From positions 177,501 through 241,500 of the forward strand of contig NZ_JIAU01000005.1 in NCBI RefSeq assembly GCF_000620665.1: a stretch of DNA of 64,000 nt. Direction: 5' to 3'. A program made the translations under genes and the position numbers. This document shows, piece after piece, positions 54,600-63,985 of the stretch. The notes under the pieces are model-generated. The model saw only the letters and a program-made list of their open reading frames with translations. It was not told where the DNA came from and did not search any database. The stretch is from Sphingomonas sp. URHD0057. GTDB taxonomy: Bacteria; Pseudomonadota; Alphaproteobacteria; Sphingomonadales; Sphingomonadaceae. The stretch's first letter is position 1. Each line of letters starts with the position of its first letter.

Positions 54600-55979
54600 A
54601 TGAGCCTCGGTCTCGCGTTCGTTTCCGTCCTGGTCGTCGCGTTCGCGGCAGCCTGGGTCGGCTTCGCGCGCGGACGCCGCTTGCGCACCGCCGGCCGGCT
54701 CCACTCCCTGCCGGTCTATCACGGCGCCTATGCGGCGCTGTGGGCTGCCATCCCCGCGCTCCTCCTGCTTGCGGCGTGGGCCCCGTTCCAGTCGCAAATG
54801 GTGAACCAGGCCGTGCTCGCGAGCCCCGAAGGCCGCGCGCTTCCGCAGTTCGATATGCAGCGCGAGTCGATCATGTCGGAAGCGCAGGAGATCGCCGACG
54901 GCGAGCGCGAGCAGGGCTTCAACCCGCAGTCCTCCAGCCTGGCGCCTCGCATCCGCTCCGAACAACAGCGCTATGCGATGATGGGCGGCGTTGCGGCGAT
55001 CCTCGTCGCCTTGGCCGCGGCGGCGCTGGCCGTTCGCCGCAGCAAGCCTCAGTTCCGCGCCCGCGCCGGCGTCGAGCGATGGGTGATGATCGTCCTGTTC
55101 GCGGCCTCGCTGATCGCGATCCTGACGACGCTCGGAATCCTGCTCTCGCTGATGTTCGAGAGCCTGCGCTTCTTCCGGCTCTACCCGCTTCAGTCGTTCG
55201 TGTTCGGGCTTGAATGGAGCCCGCAGACCGCGATCCGCGCCGACCAGGCGGGCTCGTCCGGGGCCTTCGGCGCGATCCCGCTGCTGTGGGGCACGTTCTT
55301 CATCGGCGCGATTATCGCCATGGTGGTCGCGGTCCCGCTTGGCCTGATGTCCGCGATCTATTTGACTCAATATGCGCATCCGACCGTACGCGCCTGGCTC
55401 AAGCCGATCCTCGAGATCCTCGCCGGGGTGCCGACCGTCGTTTACGGCTATTTCGCCGCTTTGACGGTCGCTCCCGTCGTCCGCGACCTGGGCCTTCGGC
55501 TCGGCGTCGAATCGGCGAGCAGCGAGAGCGCGCTCGCCGCCGGGCTGGTGATGGGGATCATGATCATTCCGTTCATCAGCTCAATGGCCGACGATTCGAT
55601 CGCCGCGGTCCCGCAGTCGATGCGCGACGGCAGCCTGGCGATGGGCGCGACGACGTCGGAAACCATTCGCAGGGTGCTTCTTCCGGCGGCTCTGCCCGGA
55701 GTCATGGGCGGCATCCTGCTCGCCGTCAGCCGCGCGATCGGCGAGACGATGATCGTGGTGATGGCCGCGGGCCTCGCTGCCAACCTCACCGCCAACCCGT
55801 TCGCCAGCGTCACCACCGTGACCGTACAGATCGTTCAGCTTCTGACCGGCGACCAGGAATTCGACAGCGCCAAGACTCTGGCCGCCTTCGCGCTTGGCCT
55901 AGCCTTGTTCCTGATCACGCTTCTTTTGAACCTCATCGCGCTGCGCATCGTGCGCCGCTTCCAGGAGCAATATGAATAG
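54600..55979 (+). CDS. pstC: Phosphate ABC transporter permease PstC
   Basis: Inner-membrane permease, 459 aa, longer than E. coli PstC (319 aa) because of an N-terminal extension (about 1-160) with two extra helices and a periplasmic loop. The permease core has the EAA-like loop ATTSETIRRVLLPAALPGVMGG and helices such as LWGTFFIGAIIAMVVAVPLGL. It overlaps pstA by 8 bases. Confidence 0.95.
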   Translation: MSLGLAFVSVLVVAFAAAWVGFARGRRLRTAGRLHSLPVYHGAYAALWAAIPALLLLAAWAPFQSQMVNQAVLASPEGRALPQFDMQRESIMSEAQEIADGEREQGFNPQSSSLAPRIRSEQQRYAMMGGVAAILVALAAAALAVRRSKPQFRARAGVERWVMIVLFAASLIAILTTLGILLSLMFESLRFFRLYPLQSFVFGLEWSPQTAIRADQAGSSGAFGAIPLLWGTFFIGAIIAMVVAVPLGLMSAIYLTQYAHPTVRAWLKPILEILAGVPTVVYGYFAALTVAPVVRDLGLRLGVESASSESALAAGLVMGIMIIPFISSMADDSIAAVPQSMRDGSLAMGATTSETIRRVLLPAALPGVMGGILLAVSRAIGETMIVVMAAGLAANLTANPFASVTTVTVQIVQLLTGDQEFDSAKTLAAFALGLALFLITLLLNLIALRIVRRFQEQYE

Positions 55980-57225
55980 CCGCGCGCCCTCTCGCTGGAG
56001 CGACGTGGCGATGCACCAGCGCGTGCGGCGCCGTTACATTGTCGAGCGCTGGTTTCGAGGCGTCGGCTTTGCCGCCGTTGCGCTGTCGGTTCTGTTCCTC
56101 GCGTTCCTGCTGTTCAACATGGGCTCGAAGGGCCTCGGCGGGTTCAGCCACTACGAGGCATCGCTCCCGATCGATTTCACGCGCAGCGATCTGTTCCTCG
56201 ATCCCGCCACGTTGCGCGGCCCAGACGCCGCTCAGACGGTCGCTTCGGCCGACCTCGAAACCGCGATCTCCAAAGCGGCGGTCGCGGCCTACGGTCCGGG
56301 CGCCGAAGAGATGTTCGGCGATGCGGCGATCACCAGGCTGACCAAGGCGATCCTCGCCGATCCGGCCATGCTCGGCGGCACCTCGACCTTGTGGCTTCCG
56401 GTCGGCAGCAAGCTCGACGTTGCCGCGAAGGGCGACAGCGACGCCGCCAACGAGAAGCTGGTCGACATGCTTCAATCGCGTCACGCGCTGCGGCGGACTT
56501 TCAACGCCGACTTCCTGACCTCGTCGGACTCGACCGATCCGTCGTCGGCGGGTGTGTGGGGCGCCCTCAAGGGCACGTTCCTGACCATCCTGGTGACCAT
56601 GGGTCTGGCCTTTCCGATCGGCGTCCTGGCCGCGGTCTATCTCGAGGAATTCGCTACCCGAAACCGCTGGACCGACGCGATCGAGGTCTCGATCAATAAC
56701 CTCGCCGCGGTCCCTTCGATCATTTTCGGCCTGCTTGGCCTCGCGGTGTTCCTCAACGTCATGAACCTGCCGCGATCGGCGCCGCTGGTCGGCGGGCTGA
56801 CCCTTGCGCTGATGACCATGCCGGTCATCGTCATCGCCGGGCGCAACGCGATCAAGACCGTGCCGCCGTCGATCCGCGACGCCGCGCTCGGGGTCGGCGC
56901 CTCGAAGATGCAGGTGGTGTTCCACCACGTCCTTCCCCTCGCGCTGCCCGGAATCCTAACCGGCACCATCATCGGCATGGCCCGTGCGCTGGGCGAGACC
57001 GCGCCGCTGCTGATGATCGGCATGCGCGCCTTCATCGCCGCCCCGCCGAGCGGTTTCACCGCGCCCGCGACCGTTCTCCCGGTTCAGATCTTCCTGTGGT
57101 CCGACGAAGTCGACCGCGGCTTCGTCGAGAAGACGAGCGCGGCGATCATCGTCCTGTTGCTGTTCATGCTGTTGATGAACGGCCTCGCAATCTATCTTCG
57201 CAACCGCTTTGAGCGCCGCTGGTGA
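55972..57225 (+). CDS. pstA: Phosphate ABC transporter permease PstA
   Basis: Partner permease, 417 aa. One helix at about 37-55 is followed by a DUF3333-like soluble region ([19 protein letters not shown]), then five helices with the EAA loop [21 protein letters not shown]. The DUF3333 domain is common in alphaproteobacterial PstA. Overlaps pstB by four bases. Confidence 0.95.
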   Translation: MNSRAPSRWSDVAMHQRVRRRYIVERWFRGVGFAAVALSVLFLAFLLFNMGSKGLGGFSHYEASLPIDFTRSDLFLDPATLRGPDAAQTVASADLETAISKAAVAAYGPGAEEMFGDAAITRLTKAILADPAMLGGTSTLWLPVGSKLDVAAKGDSDAANEKLVDMLQSRHALRRTFNADFLTSSDSTDPSSAGVWGALKGTFLTILVTMGLAFPIGVLAAVYLEEFATRNRWTDAIEVSINNLAAVPSIIFGLLGLAVFLNVMNLPRSAPLVGGLTLALMTMPVIVIAGRNAIKTVPPSIRDAALGVGASKMQVVFHHVLPLALPGILTGTIIGMARALGETAPLLMIGMRAFIAAPPSGFTAPATVLPVQIFLWSDEVDRGFVEKTSAAIIVLLLFMLLMNGLAIYLRNRFERRW

Positions 57226-58214
57226 TGCTGATGAAAGAGAAACAACCGATCACGCCCGTGACGCCGGTGCCGACGACGTCGACGGCCATCGGAGCGGACG
57301 CCAATCGCAAGGGACCATCGATGATGGACGACCAGGCAAGTACCGTGAAAGATAGCGACGTTGCTCGCGATGCGCCCGACAAGCCGCTTCCGAACCTGTC
57401 TTTGTCGCAGCTGTCCAATATTCAGGACACATCGGACGAAGAAGTTGCGCCGGGCAGCGAGCCCAAGATGCGCGCCAACAATGTCAGCGTCTTCTACGGT
57501 GACAAGCAGGCGCTCAAGGACGTTTCGATCCAGATCTACGAGGATCTCGTCACTGCCTTCATTGGTCCCTCGGGTTGCGGCAAGTCGACCTTCCTGCGGT
57601 GCCTGAACCGGATGAACGATACGATCCCGTCCGCGCGGGTAACCGGCTGCATTGAACTCGATGGCGACGACGTCACGACCTCCAGCATGGACGTCGTCCA
57701 GCTTCGCGCGCGGGTCGGGATGGTCTTCCAGAAGCCGAATCCGTTCCCGAAGTCGATCTTCGAGAATGTCGCTTACGGTCCGCGCATCCACGGCCTGTCC
57801 AGCTCGCGATCCGAGCTCGACGGGATCGTCGAAACCTCGCTCAAGCGCGCCGGCCTGTGGGACGAGGTCAAGGACCGCTTGCAGGAAAGCGGCACCGCGC
57901 TGTCCGGCGGGCAGCAGCAGCGCTTGTGCATCGCTCGCGCGATCGCCGTCGATCCCGAGGTCATCCTGATGGACGAGCCCTGCTCGGCGCTCGATCCGAT
58001 CGCCACCGCCAAGATCGAGGAGCTGATCCACGAGCTGCGCGGCCGCTACGCGATCGCGATCGTCACCCACAATATGCAGCAGGCGGCGCGCGTCTCGCAG
58101 CGGACCGCTTTCTTCCATCTCGGCGAGCTGGTCGAATACGGCAAGACGTCGGAGATCTTCACCAACCCGCGCCAATCGCGCACCCAGGACTATATTACCG
58201 GCCGTTATGGCTGA
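57222..58214 (+). CDS. pstB: Phosphate ABC transporter ATPase PstB
   Basis: ATP-binding subunit. Walker [10 protein letters not shown], signature LSGGQQQR, Walker [14 protein letters not shown] and the H-loop VTHNMQQA are intact. Relative to the usual about 250 aa, this frame has an N-terminal extension of about 80 residues, rich in Pro, Thr and Asp ([18 protein letters not shown]), before the [16 protein letters not shown] start of the ABC domain. The GTG at 57222 overlaps pstA, supporting a start here. Confidence 0.95.
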   Translation: MMLMKEKQPITPVTPVPTTSTAIGADANRKGPSMMDDQASTVKDSDVARDAPDKPLPNLSLSQLSNIQDTSDEEVAPGSEPKMRANNVSVFYGDKQALKDVSIQIYEDLVTAFIGPSGCGKSTFLRCLNRMNDTIPSARVTGCIELDGDDVTTSSMDVVQLRARVGMVFQKPNPFPKSIFENVAYGPRIHGLSSSRSELDGIVETSLKRAGLWDEVKDRLQESGTALSGGQQQRLCIARAIAVDPEVILMDEPCSALDPIATAKIEELIHELRGRYAIAIVTHNMQQAARVSQRTAFFHLGELVEYGKTSEIFTNPRQSRTQDYITGRYG

Positions 58215-58228
58215 TCGGAGCAGGACCA

Positions 58229-58924
58229 ATGCAGCAGCAAGCTAGCGGGCACACGATCAAGGCGTTCGATGAGGACATCGAACGGCTGCGCGCGCTGATC
58301 AGCGAGATGGGCGGCCTCGCCGAACATTCGATCGGGGAAGCCATGCGCTGTCTCGTCCAGCGCGACGTCGACGGCGCCAGCAAGGTCATCCTTGACGACA
58401 AGAAGCTGGATCTCCTCGAAATCGAGACCGAGCGCCGGGCGGTGCAGCTCATCGCGCTTCGCGCGCCGATGGCCGGCGACCTTCGCGATGTCGTCGCCGC
58501 GCTGAAGATCTCGGGCGTCGTCGAGCGGATCGGCGACTATGCGAAGAACATCGCCAAGCGCGTTCCGATGCTCGAGACCGCCGGCAAGATCGAGCCCTTG
58601 TCGCTGCTTCCGGAAATGGCGCGGATCGCGACCTCGATGGTACACGACGTCCTCGACGCCTTCGTCGAACGGGATGCGCCGGCGGCGGTCCGGGTCTGCG
58701 AGCGCGACCAGGCGGTCGACGATTTCTACGATTCCATCTTCCGCGCGCTGCTGACTCACATGATGGAAAATCCGCACAATATCGGCCAGTCCGCCCATCT
58801 GTTGTTCGTCGCCAAGAATCTCGAGCGCGTGGGCGACCATGCGACGAACATCGCGGAGATGGTCTATTATGCCGCGACCGGCGAGCACATGGCGGATCGG
58901 CCCGGCAAGTCGGCAATGCCGTGA
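58229..58924 (+). CDS. phoU: Phosphate signalling protein PhoU
   Basis: Two-helical-bundle metal-binding protein that represses the Pho response through PstB and PhoR. 231 aa. The metal-binding ERIGDYAKNIAKR and RVGDHATNIAEMV motifs (about 100 and 205) are present. ATG 58229 follows GGAGCAGGA. The stop overlaps the phoB start. Confidence 0.96.
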   Translation: MQQQASGHTIKAFDEDIERLRALISEMGGLAEHSIGEAMRCLVQRDVDGASKVILDDKKLDLLEIETERRAVQLIALRAPMAGDLRDVVAALKISGVVERIGDYAKNIAKRVPMLETAGKIEPLSLLPEMARIATSMVHDVLDAFVERDAPAAVRVCERDQAVDDFYDSIFRALLTHMMENPHNIGQSAHLLFVAKNLERVGDHATNIAEMVYYAATGEHMADRPGKSAMP

Positions 58925-59619
58925 TGATGGCCAATAAGCGCCTGTTGCTGGTCGAGGACGACCGTTCGCTCGCTGACCTCGTCACCTTCCATTTCGAGCG
59001 GGCCGGCTACGACGTCACGCGCACCGGCGATGGCGAAGAGGCGCTGATCCTGGTCGACGAGGTCAAGCCGGACGTCGTCCTGCTCGACTGGATGATCGAA
59101 GGAATCAGCGGGATCGAAGTCTGCCGGCGCCTGCGCCGCCGGGCGACGACCGCCAACGTCCCGATCATGATGCTAACCGCCAGGGGCGAGGAAAGCGACC
59201 GCATCCGCGGGCTCGAGACCGGCGCCGACGATTATGTGACCAAGCCGTTCAGCCCGCGCGAGCTGGTCGCGCGAGTCGCGGCGGTTTTGCGCCGCGTGAG
59301 GCCGGCTTTGGCGGGCGAGCAACTCGCCTATGCGGACGTCGAAATGGACGTTGCCGCGCACCGCGTTCGCCGCAGCGGGCATCAGGTTCCCCTGGGCCCG
59401 ACCGAGTTCCGGCTCCTCCGGCATTTCCTCGAGCATCCCGGCCGGGTGTTCTCGCGCGAGCGCTTGCTCGATGCGGTGTGGTCGCACGATCCCGACATCG
59501 ACGCGCGGACCGTCGATGTGCATGTCCGCCGGTTGCGCCAGGCGCTGAACTCGGAAGGGCGTTCCGATCTCATCCGAACCGTCCGTTCGGCCGGCTATTC
59601 GCTCGATTGCGACGGCTGA
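58921..59619 (+). CDS. phoB: Response regulator PhoB
   Basis: OmpR-type regulator, 232 aa. The receiver domain has the phosphoacceptor D56 in VVLLDWMI and Lys108 in VTKPF. The winged-helix domain ends LRQALNSEGRSDLIRTVRSAGYSLD. It activates genes with Pho boxes, such as those upstream of both pstS genes. The start GTG 58921 or an adjacent ATG overlaps phoU. Confidence 0.96.
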   Translation: MMMANKRLLLVEDDRSLADLVTFHFERAGYDVTRTGDGEEALILVDEVKPDVVLLDWMIEGISGIEVCRRLRRRATTANVPIMMLTARGEESDRIRGLETGADDYVTKPFSPRELVARVAAVLRRVRPALAGEQLAYADVEMDVAAHRVRRSGHQVPLGPTEFRLLRHFLEHPGRVFSRERLLDAVWSHDPDIDARTVDVHVRRLRQALNSEGRSDLIRTVRSAGYSLDCDG

Positions 59620-59636
59620 GTGGCCACGCGGCCACA

Positions 59637-59664
59637 GTCACAAAAGTGAAACATCGGCGTCAAA
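59637..59664 (+). promoter_or_regulatory. Pho box upstream of the second pstS
   Basis: Half-site-like hexamers GTCACA (59637), GAAACA (59648) and GTCAAA (59659) recur every 11 bases, matching the arrangement before the first pstS. It lies 73 bases before the ATG at 59737. Confidence 0.78.
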
Positions 59665-59736
59665 CAACCGTCGCGGCGCCAGCCTAGCACTCCGACTCAG
59701 CGGACCGGAATCGAGGTCCTTTTTCGGGGTACTAAA

Positions 59737-60774
59737 ATGGCTTTCAAACCACTGGGCCTCGCCGCGACGGCGGTGATGGCGCTTACTGTTTCAACCACCG
59801 CCGACGCCCGCTCGCAGATGCGCGCGGTCGGCTCGTCCACCGTCTATCCGTTCGCCAAGATCGTAGCCGAGCGAATCGCCCGCGCTAACCCGCGGCTCGG
59901 AACGCCGATCATCGAATCGACCGGCACGGGCGCCGGCATGAAGCTGTTCTGCGCCGGCGTTGGCGAGCGCTTCCCCGACGTCGAGAATGCCTCGCGCCGG
60001 ATGAAGGCTTCGGAAGCCAAGCTGTGCGCTCAGAACGGCGTCAGCGCGATCACCGAGATCCAGGTCGGCATCGACGGCATCAGCCTCGCGACCGCGAAGA
60101 GCTCGCCGCTTCAGAACGTCACCACCCGCGACATCTATCTGGCGCTCGCCAAGACGCCGTTCGGCAAGCCGAACCGCGCCAAGACCTGGCGCGACGTCAA
60201 CGGCAAGCTGCCCAACCTCCCGATCCGCGTTTACGGGCCCCCGCCGACCAGCGGCACGCGCGACGCGCTGGGCGAGCTGATCATGACCGCCGGCTGCGAC
60301 AGCAACCCCGGCATGGCCGCCGTGAAGAAGGCGGACGAGACCAAATACAAGGCGATTTGCACCGGAATGCGTGAGGACGGCTGCTACATCGAAGCCGGCG
60401 AGAACGACAATCTCATCGTCCAGAAGATCGAGGCGAATCCGGGGACGATTGGCATCTTCGGCTATTCCTATCTCGAAGAGAACGCCGATCGCGTGAAGGG
60501 TCTGCAGATCAACGGCGTCGGGCCGAGCTATCAGACCATCAGCAGCTTCAAATATCCCGGTGCTCGTCCGCTCTATATCTACATCAAGAATGCCCACGCC
60601 GGCGCAATCCCGGCGGTGCGCGCGTATGCTGCCGAGTTCACCAAGGAGAGCGCGTTCGGCCCGAACGGCTACCTTCTCAAAGCCGGCCTGATCTCGGCGC
60701 CGAACACCATTCGCGCGCGCAGCCAGCAGGCGGCGAGGGCGCTCGCCCCACTCAACCTGGCGAGCCTCAAATAG
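59737..60774 (+). CDS. Soluble periplasmic phosphate-binding protein (second PstS)
   Basis: A 345-aa paralog of PstS with the same binding motifs (VGSSTVYPF, ESTGTGAGMKLFCAG, PPPTSGTRD). It has an ordinary signal peptide (VSTTADA) and no lipobox, so the mature protein is free in the periplasm. It has its own Pho box and lies between the pst operon and the porin. A soluble form could shuttle phosphate from the porin to the membrane-bound PstS and transporter. Confidence 0.95.
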   Translation: MAFKPLGLAATAVMALTVSTTADARSQMRAVGSSTVYPFAKIVAERIARANPRLGTPIIESTGTGAGMKLFCAGVGERFPDVENASRRMKASEAKLCAQNGVSAITEIQVGIDGISLATAKSSPLQNVTTRDIYLALAKTPFGKPNRAKTWRDVNGKLPNLPIRVYGPPPTSGTRDALGELIMTAGCDSNPGMAAVKKADETKYKAICTGMREDGCYIEAGENDNLIVQKIEANPGTIGIFGYSYLEENADRVKGLQINGVGPSYQTISSFKYPGARPLYIYIKNAHAGAIPAVRAYAAEFTKESAFGPNGYLLKAGLISAPNTIRARSQQAARALAPLNLASLK

Positions 60775-60824
60775 CGTTGGTCGCATAAACCCTAGTCAAT
60801 CACTAGAGTATCTGGATAGAGGGA

Positions 60825-60847
60825 CCGCGGCGAGCGAATCGCCGCGG
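60825..60847 (+). other. Strong hairpin in the porin leader
   Basis: CCGCGGCGA and its complement form a perfect 9-bp stem with a 5-base GCGAA loop, in the 104-base gap between the second pstS and the porin. There is no T-run, so it is not a simple terminator. It may act as an mRNA stabiliser or partial attenuator between the two genes. Confidence 0.6.
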
Positions 60848-60878
60848 CTCCGCCGAACCCAGGGGGGAAGGAAAGAAC

Positions 60879-62423
60879 ATGAAGTTGAAGTTTGTCGCTG
60901 CGCTCCTTGCTGGAAGCGCGATTTGTTTCTCGACACCTGCATTGGCGCAGGATCCGGCGGCTCAGGCGGCCCCCGATTCGACCGAGCCCGACCCGTCGGA
61001 TGCAACCGCTGATGCGGCGATCGCGAATGCGCAGGCCGTCGACGACGCGCAGGCCAAGATCGAGCTGTTGCAGGCGCAGGTCGAAGCGCTCCAGGCGTCG
61101 ATCGAGCAGGTGAAGAGCTCGATGACCAAGGTCACGCCCTCGTGGAAGGGCGGCCCGCAGTGGGATGACAAGGAAGCCGGTTTCAGCTTCAAGCCCAAGG
61201 GCCTGCTGCAATATGACGCGGGCTATGTCGGCTTCCCCAACGGCGACGAACGCCGCGGTACCGTCGCCGGCCTGAACTTCGGCAACCTCGGCTGGAACAC
61301 CCGCGCCCGACGCCTGACTCTCGGCGCCGACGGCACGCTACCCGGTGGCTTCCGCTACAGCGCCGAATTCAACTTCGCGCAGGCCGGCGTCGACTTCGAG
61401 GACGTGCTGATTGCCTATGACTTCAAGAACTCGCCGCTGACGGCCCAGGTCGGATACTTCTATCCGTTCGCCAGCCTCGAGACGATGACCAGCTCCAAGT
61501 ATACATCGTTCATGGAGCGCGCCGGCATAACCGACGCCTTCAGCCACAATCGCCGCATCGGCGCCGCGTTGACCGCTACCGACAAGGCCACGGACAAATG
61601 GACATTCCAGGCCGGTATCTTCAGCGAGGAAATGAATAACACCGACCTCAACCGCACGGGCTGGGACGCGGCGGTCCGCGGCGTTTTCTCCCCGACGCTT
61701 GGCAACATTCGCCTGCACCTCGGCGCGAACTTCGAGCACCGCGAGAACAAGCGTGAAGCGCAGAGCCGGAACTATCAGGTCCGGCCGATGACGCAGCTGA
61801 CCGACCAGCGTTTCGCAGCCACCGGCGCCCTCTCGGCCAAGGGCGACGACGTCGCCGGGCTCGAGGTCGCGGCGATCATGAAGAGCTTCCACGTCGCCGG
61901 GGAAGCGCAAAAAGTGTGGGTGCGCGGAACCTACACGCCGGCGGAGCAGGCCGCCATTCTGCTCGATCAGGGAACCAACACTACGCCGAATGGCACCGCG
62001 CTCAACAGCAATCCCAGCTTCTGGGGCGGCTATGTCGAAGCCGGCTTCTACCTCACCGGCGAAACCCGCGCCTACAAGGGCGGCAGCTTCGGCCGCGTGA
62101 AGGTCCTCCATCCGTTTAATGATGGCGGCTGGGGCGCGTTTCAGATCAACGGCCGCGTCGACTATGTGAACCTCAGCGACGACGTCGACAGCAGCTCCGC
62201 CTTGCTGACCGCGCCCTTCTACGTGAACGGCGGCAAACAGATCGCCTATCAGCTGAGCGGCATCTGGAACCCGACGGATTATGTCCGCCTCATGGCCCAA
62301 TATTCGCACATCAACGTGACCGGCGGCCCGCGCAACGCGCTCAGCGACGACCTCACCGATCCGGCCAACAAGCGCGAGTTCGACAGCGACGTGCTCTCGA
62401 TGCGCGCGCAGATCGATTTCTAG
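60879..62423 (+). CDS. OprO/OprP-like phosphate-selective porin
   Basis: Outer-membrane 16-strand porin, 514 aa. A signal peptide (AICFSTPALA) and a coiled-coil region (AQAKIELLQAQVEALQASIEQ) precede the barrel. Porin O/P features: GLLQYDAGYVGFP, TLGADGTLPGGFRYSAEFNFAQ and a C-terminal aromatic strand ending RAQIDF. GGGGGAAGGAAAG is a strong ribosome-binding site. Its place downstream of Pho-boxed pstS suggests it admits phosphate across the outer membrane. Confidence 0.93.
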   Translation: MKLKFVAALLAGSAICFSTPALAQDPAAQAAPDSTEPDPSDATADAAIANAQAVDDAQAKIELLQAQVEALQASIEQVKSSMTKVTPSWKGGPQWDDKEAGFSFKPKGLLQYDAGYVGFPNGDERRGTVAGLNFGNLGWNTRARRLTLGADGTLPGGFRYSAEFNFAQAGVDFEDVLIAYDFKNSPLTAQVGYFYPFASLETMTSSKYTSFMERAGITDAFSHNRRIGAALTATDKATDKWTFQAGIFSEEMNNTDLNRTGWDAAVRGVFSPTLGNIRLHLGANFEHRENKREAQSRNYQVRPMTQLTDQRFAATGALSAKGDDVAGLEVAAIMKSFHVAGEAQKVWVRGTYTPAEQAAILLDQGTNTTPNGTALNSNPSFWGGYVEAGFYLTGETRAYKGGSFGRVKVLHPFNDGGWGAFQINGRVDYVNLSDDVDSSSALLTAPFYVNGGKQIAYQLSGIWNPTDYVRLMAQYSHINVTGGPRNALSDDLTDPANKREFDSDVLSMRAQIDF

Positions 62424-62478
62424 TGAGTGAAGCCTGAAATAGCCTTTCGGTCCCTCTCTCCCCTTCGGCTCGAAAGGC

Positions 62479-62507
62479 GGCCCCCTCGTCCTCGCTGCGA
62501 GGGGGCC
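62479..62507. repeat. 10-bp stem palindrome between porin and phoR
   Basis: GGCCCCCTCG pairs with CGAGGGGGCC around a 9-base loop. It lies 56 bases after the porin stop and 52 bases before the phoR ATG. With no T-run it may be a repeat element or a Rho-type structure rather than an intrinsic terminator. Confidence 0.65.
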
Positions 62508-62558
62508 TCTCTGGCTCCAGGCGTGGCTCCAGACGACCAATCGGCTACACAGCCTGCG

Positions 62559-63563
62559 ATGCCTCCGTTTAGCCTCAGCGAACGCGCACTCGTCGACGCG
62601 ATCGACGAACCGGCGCTCATCGTCGAGGGAGCCATCGTGCGGCTCGCCAATCCGCCCGCGCTGGGGCTGCTCGGCAAGTCGATCGAGGGCCGCGATCTCA
62701 GGCTGGCAATCCGGCATCCGCAAGCGCTCGAGCATATCCTCGGGCACCGTTCGGGCGACATCGACGTCACCGGCATCGTCGATCCCGGGCGATCGTGGCG
62801 GCTTCACATCCGCCGGCTCGGCCCGACGTCGGTCCTGGTTCGAATGGTCGATCGATCGGACGCCGTTTCGGCGGAGAAGATGCGGGTCGACTTCGTCGCC
62901 AACGCCAGCCACGAGCTGCGCACCCCGTTGTCGACCGTGCTCGGCTATGCCGAGACGCTGGCGGAAGAGAATGATCTACCCGCCGATCTCCGCGCGAATT
63001 TCGGGCGCACGATCCGTGACGAGGCGCGCCGGATGTTGCGCATCATCGAAGATTTGATGAGCCTGTCGCGTATCGAGGCCGACCGCTTTCTCGCGCCGAA
63101 CGACAGCGTTTCCATCGACCAGGTCATTGGCACTGCGGTTGCGAATGCGGCCAGCCTGCGGATCGCTCGCTGCGAGTTCCTCGTCGACGCTCGCCAGGAT
63201 TTGCCCCCGGTTCGCGGCGACCGCGCTCAGCTCGTCCAGGTGCTCGACAATCTGATTAGCAATGCCGTGCGCTACGGCTGCGAGGGGCCCGCCGCGAAGA
63301 TCGAGGTGTCGGCGAAGCGGGATGGACGATGGGTGGCCCTGACCGTCTCCGATCAGGGGCCGGGCATCCCGCGCGAGCACCTGACGCGGGTGACCGAGCG
63401 CTTCTATCGCGTCGACGCGGCCCGCAGCCGCGAGTCGGGCGGGACCGGGCTTGGCCTCGCGATCGTCAAGCACATCGTCGAGCGCCACAAAGGCACGCTC
63501 GAGATCAAGAGCATTGTCGGGGTCGGGACCAGCGTCACCGTTCGGTTGCCGGCCGCCGGCTAG
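62559..63563 (+). CDS. phoR: PhoR-like histidine kinase without membrane segments
   Basis: Sensor kinase of 334 aa for PhoB. A PAS-like region (about 8-95, ALVDAIDEPALIVEGAIVRLANPPALGLLG) is followed by the HisKA domain with phosphoacceptor H118 in NASHELRTPLSTV and the HATPase boxes DNLISNAVRYG, SDQGPGIP and GGTGLGLAI. Unlike most PhoR proteins it has no membrane helix. The ATG at 62559 is chosen because a longer reading from 62427 would be encoded by the palindromic hairpin region; GTG 62523 is possible. Confidence 0.87.
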   Translation: MPPFSLSERALVDAIDEPALIVEGAIVRLANPPALGLLGKSIEGRDLRLAIRHPQALEHILGHRSGDIDVTGIVDPGRSWRLHIRRLGPTSVLVRMVDRSDAVSAEKMRVDFVANASHELRTPLSTVLGYAETLAEENDLPADLRANFGRTIRDEARRMLRIIEDLMSLSRIEADRFLAPNDSVSIDQVIGTAVANAASLRIARCEFLVDARQDLPPVRGDRAQLVQVLDNLISNAVRYGCEGPAAKIEVSAKRDGRWVALTVSDQGPGIPREHLTRVTERFYRVDAARSRESGGTGLGLAIVKHIVERHKGTLEIKSIVGVGTSVTVRLPAAG

Positions 63564-63985
63564 GCCGTATTCGCAGAATCCAGCAGCGCCGCCAGCGCCT
63601 TCTCGACCTGGTCGATCGTGTAGGGCTTCGCCAACCGCGGCCGATCCTCCCATTTGTCGGGCATTTGCCAGTCCGCGTAGCCGCTGGTCAGCACGAACGG
63701 CACGCCTTTCGCATCGAGCGCGTCGCACAGGGGGAAGACGCGTTCGCCGCGGATGTGCACATCCATCATCGCCGCGTCGATCTCGGCATCGCCATCGAGC
63801 AACTCGCGCGCCGCGGCCATGTTCGGCGCCGGCCCGATCACCGTGCAGCCGAGGTCGCTGAGCAATTCCGCGGTGAACGGTCCGACCACCGGCGAATCCT
63901 CGACGACGAGGATGCGATAGCCGTGGAGCGGAGCTTCCCCGCTCACCCGAGGCTGGACCTCAGTGGACGAATCTGGCGACGACAT
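63560..63985 (-). CDS. Single-domain response regulator
   Basis: A 141-aa receiver-only protein. Acidic pocket in VVEDSP, phosphoacceptor Asp in AAMMDVHIRG, switch Thr in LTSGYAD, and Lys in LAKPYT. There is no output domain, so it is probably a phosphotransfer partner of an HWE- or hybrid-type histidine kinase. Convergent with phoR, overlapping by 4 bases. Its 5' region lies at the window edge, so the promoter is not seen. Confidence 0.88.
   Translation of the reverse strand: MSSPDSSTEVQPRVSGEAPLHGYRILVVEDSPVVGPFTAELLSDLGCTVIGPAPNMAAARELLDGDAEIDAAMMDVHIRGERVFPLCDALDAKGVPFVLTSGYADWQMPDKWEDRPRLAKPYTIDQVEKALAALLDSANTA

Noticed and set aside
62479-62507. Intrinsic terminator after the porin
   Set aside because: The stem is strong but no T-run follows, so it is listed as a palindrome only.
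62427-62558. Longer phoR start at 62427
   Set aside because: The added 44 residues are encoded by a palindromic hairpin region and are Arg/Pro-rich; the kinase homology begins after ATG 62559.
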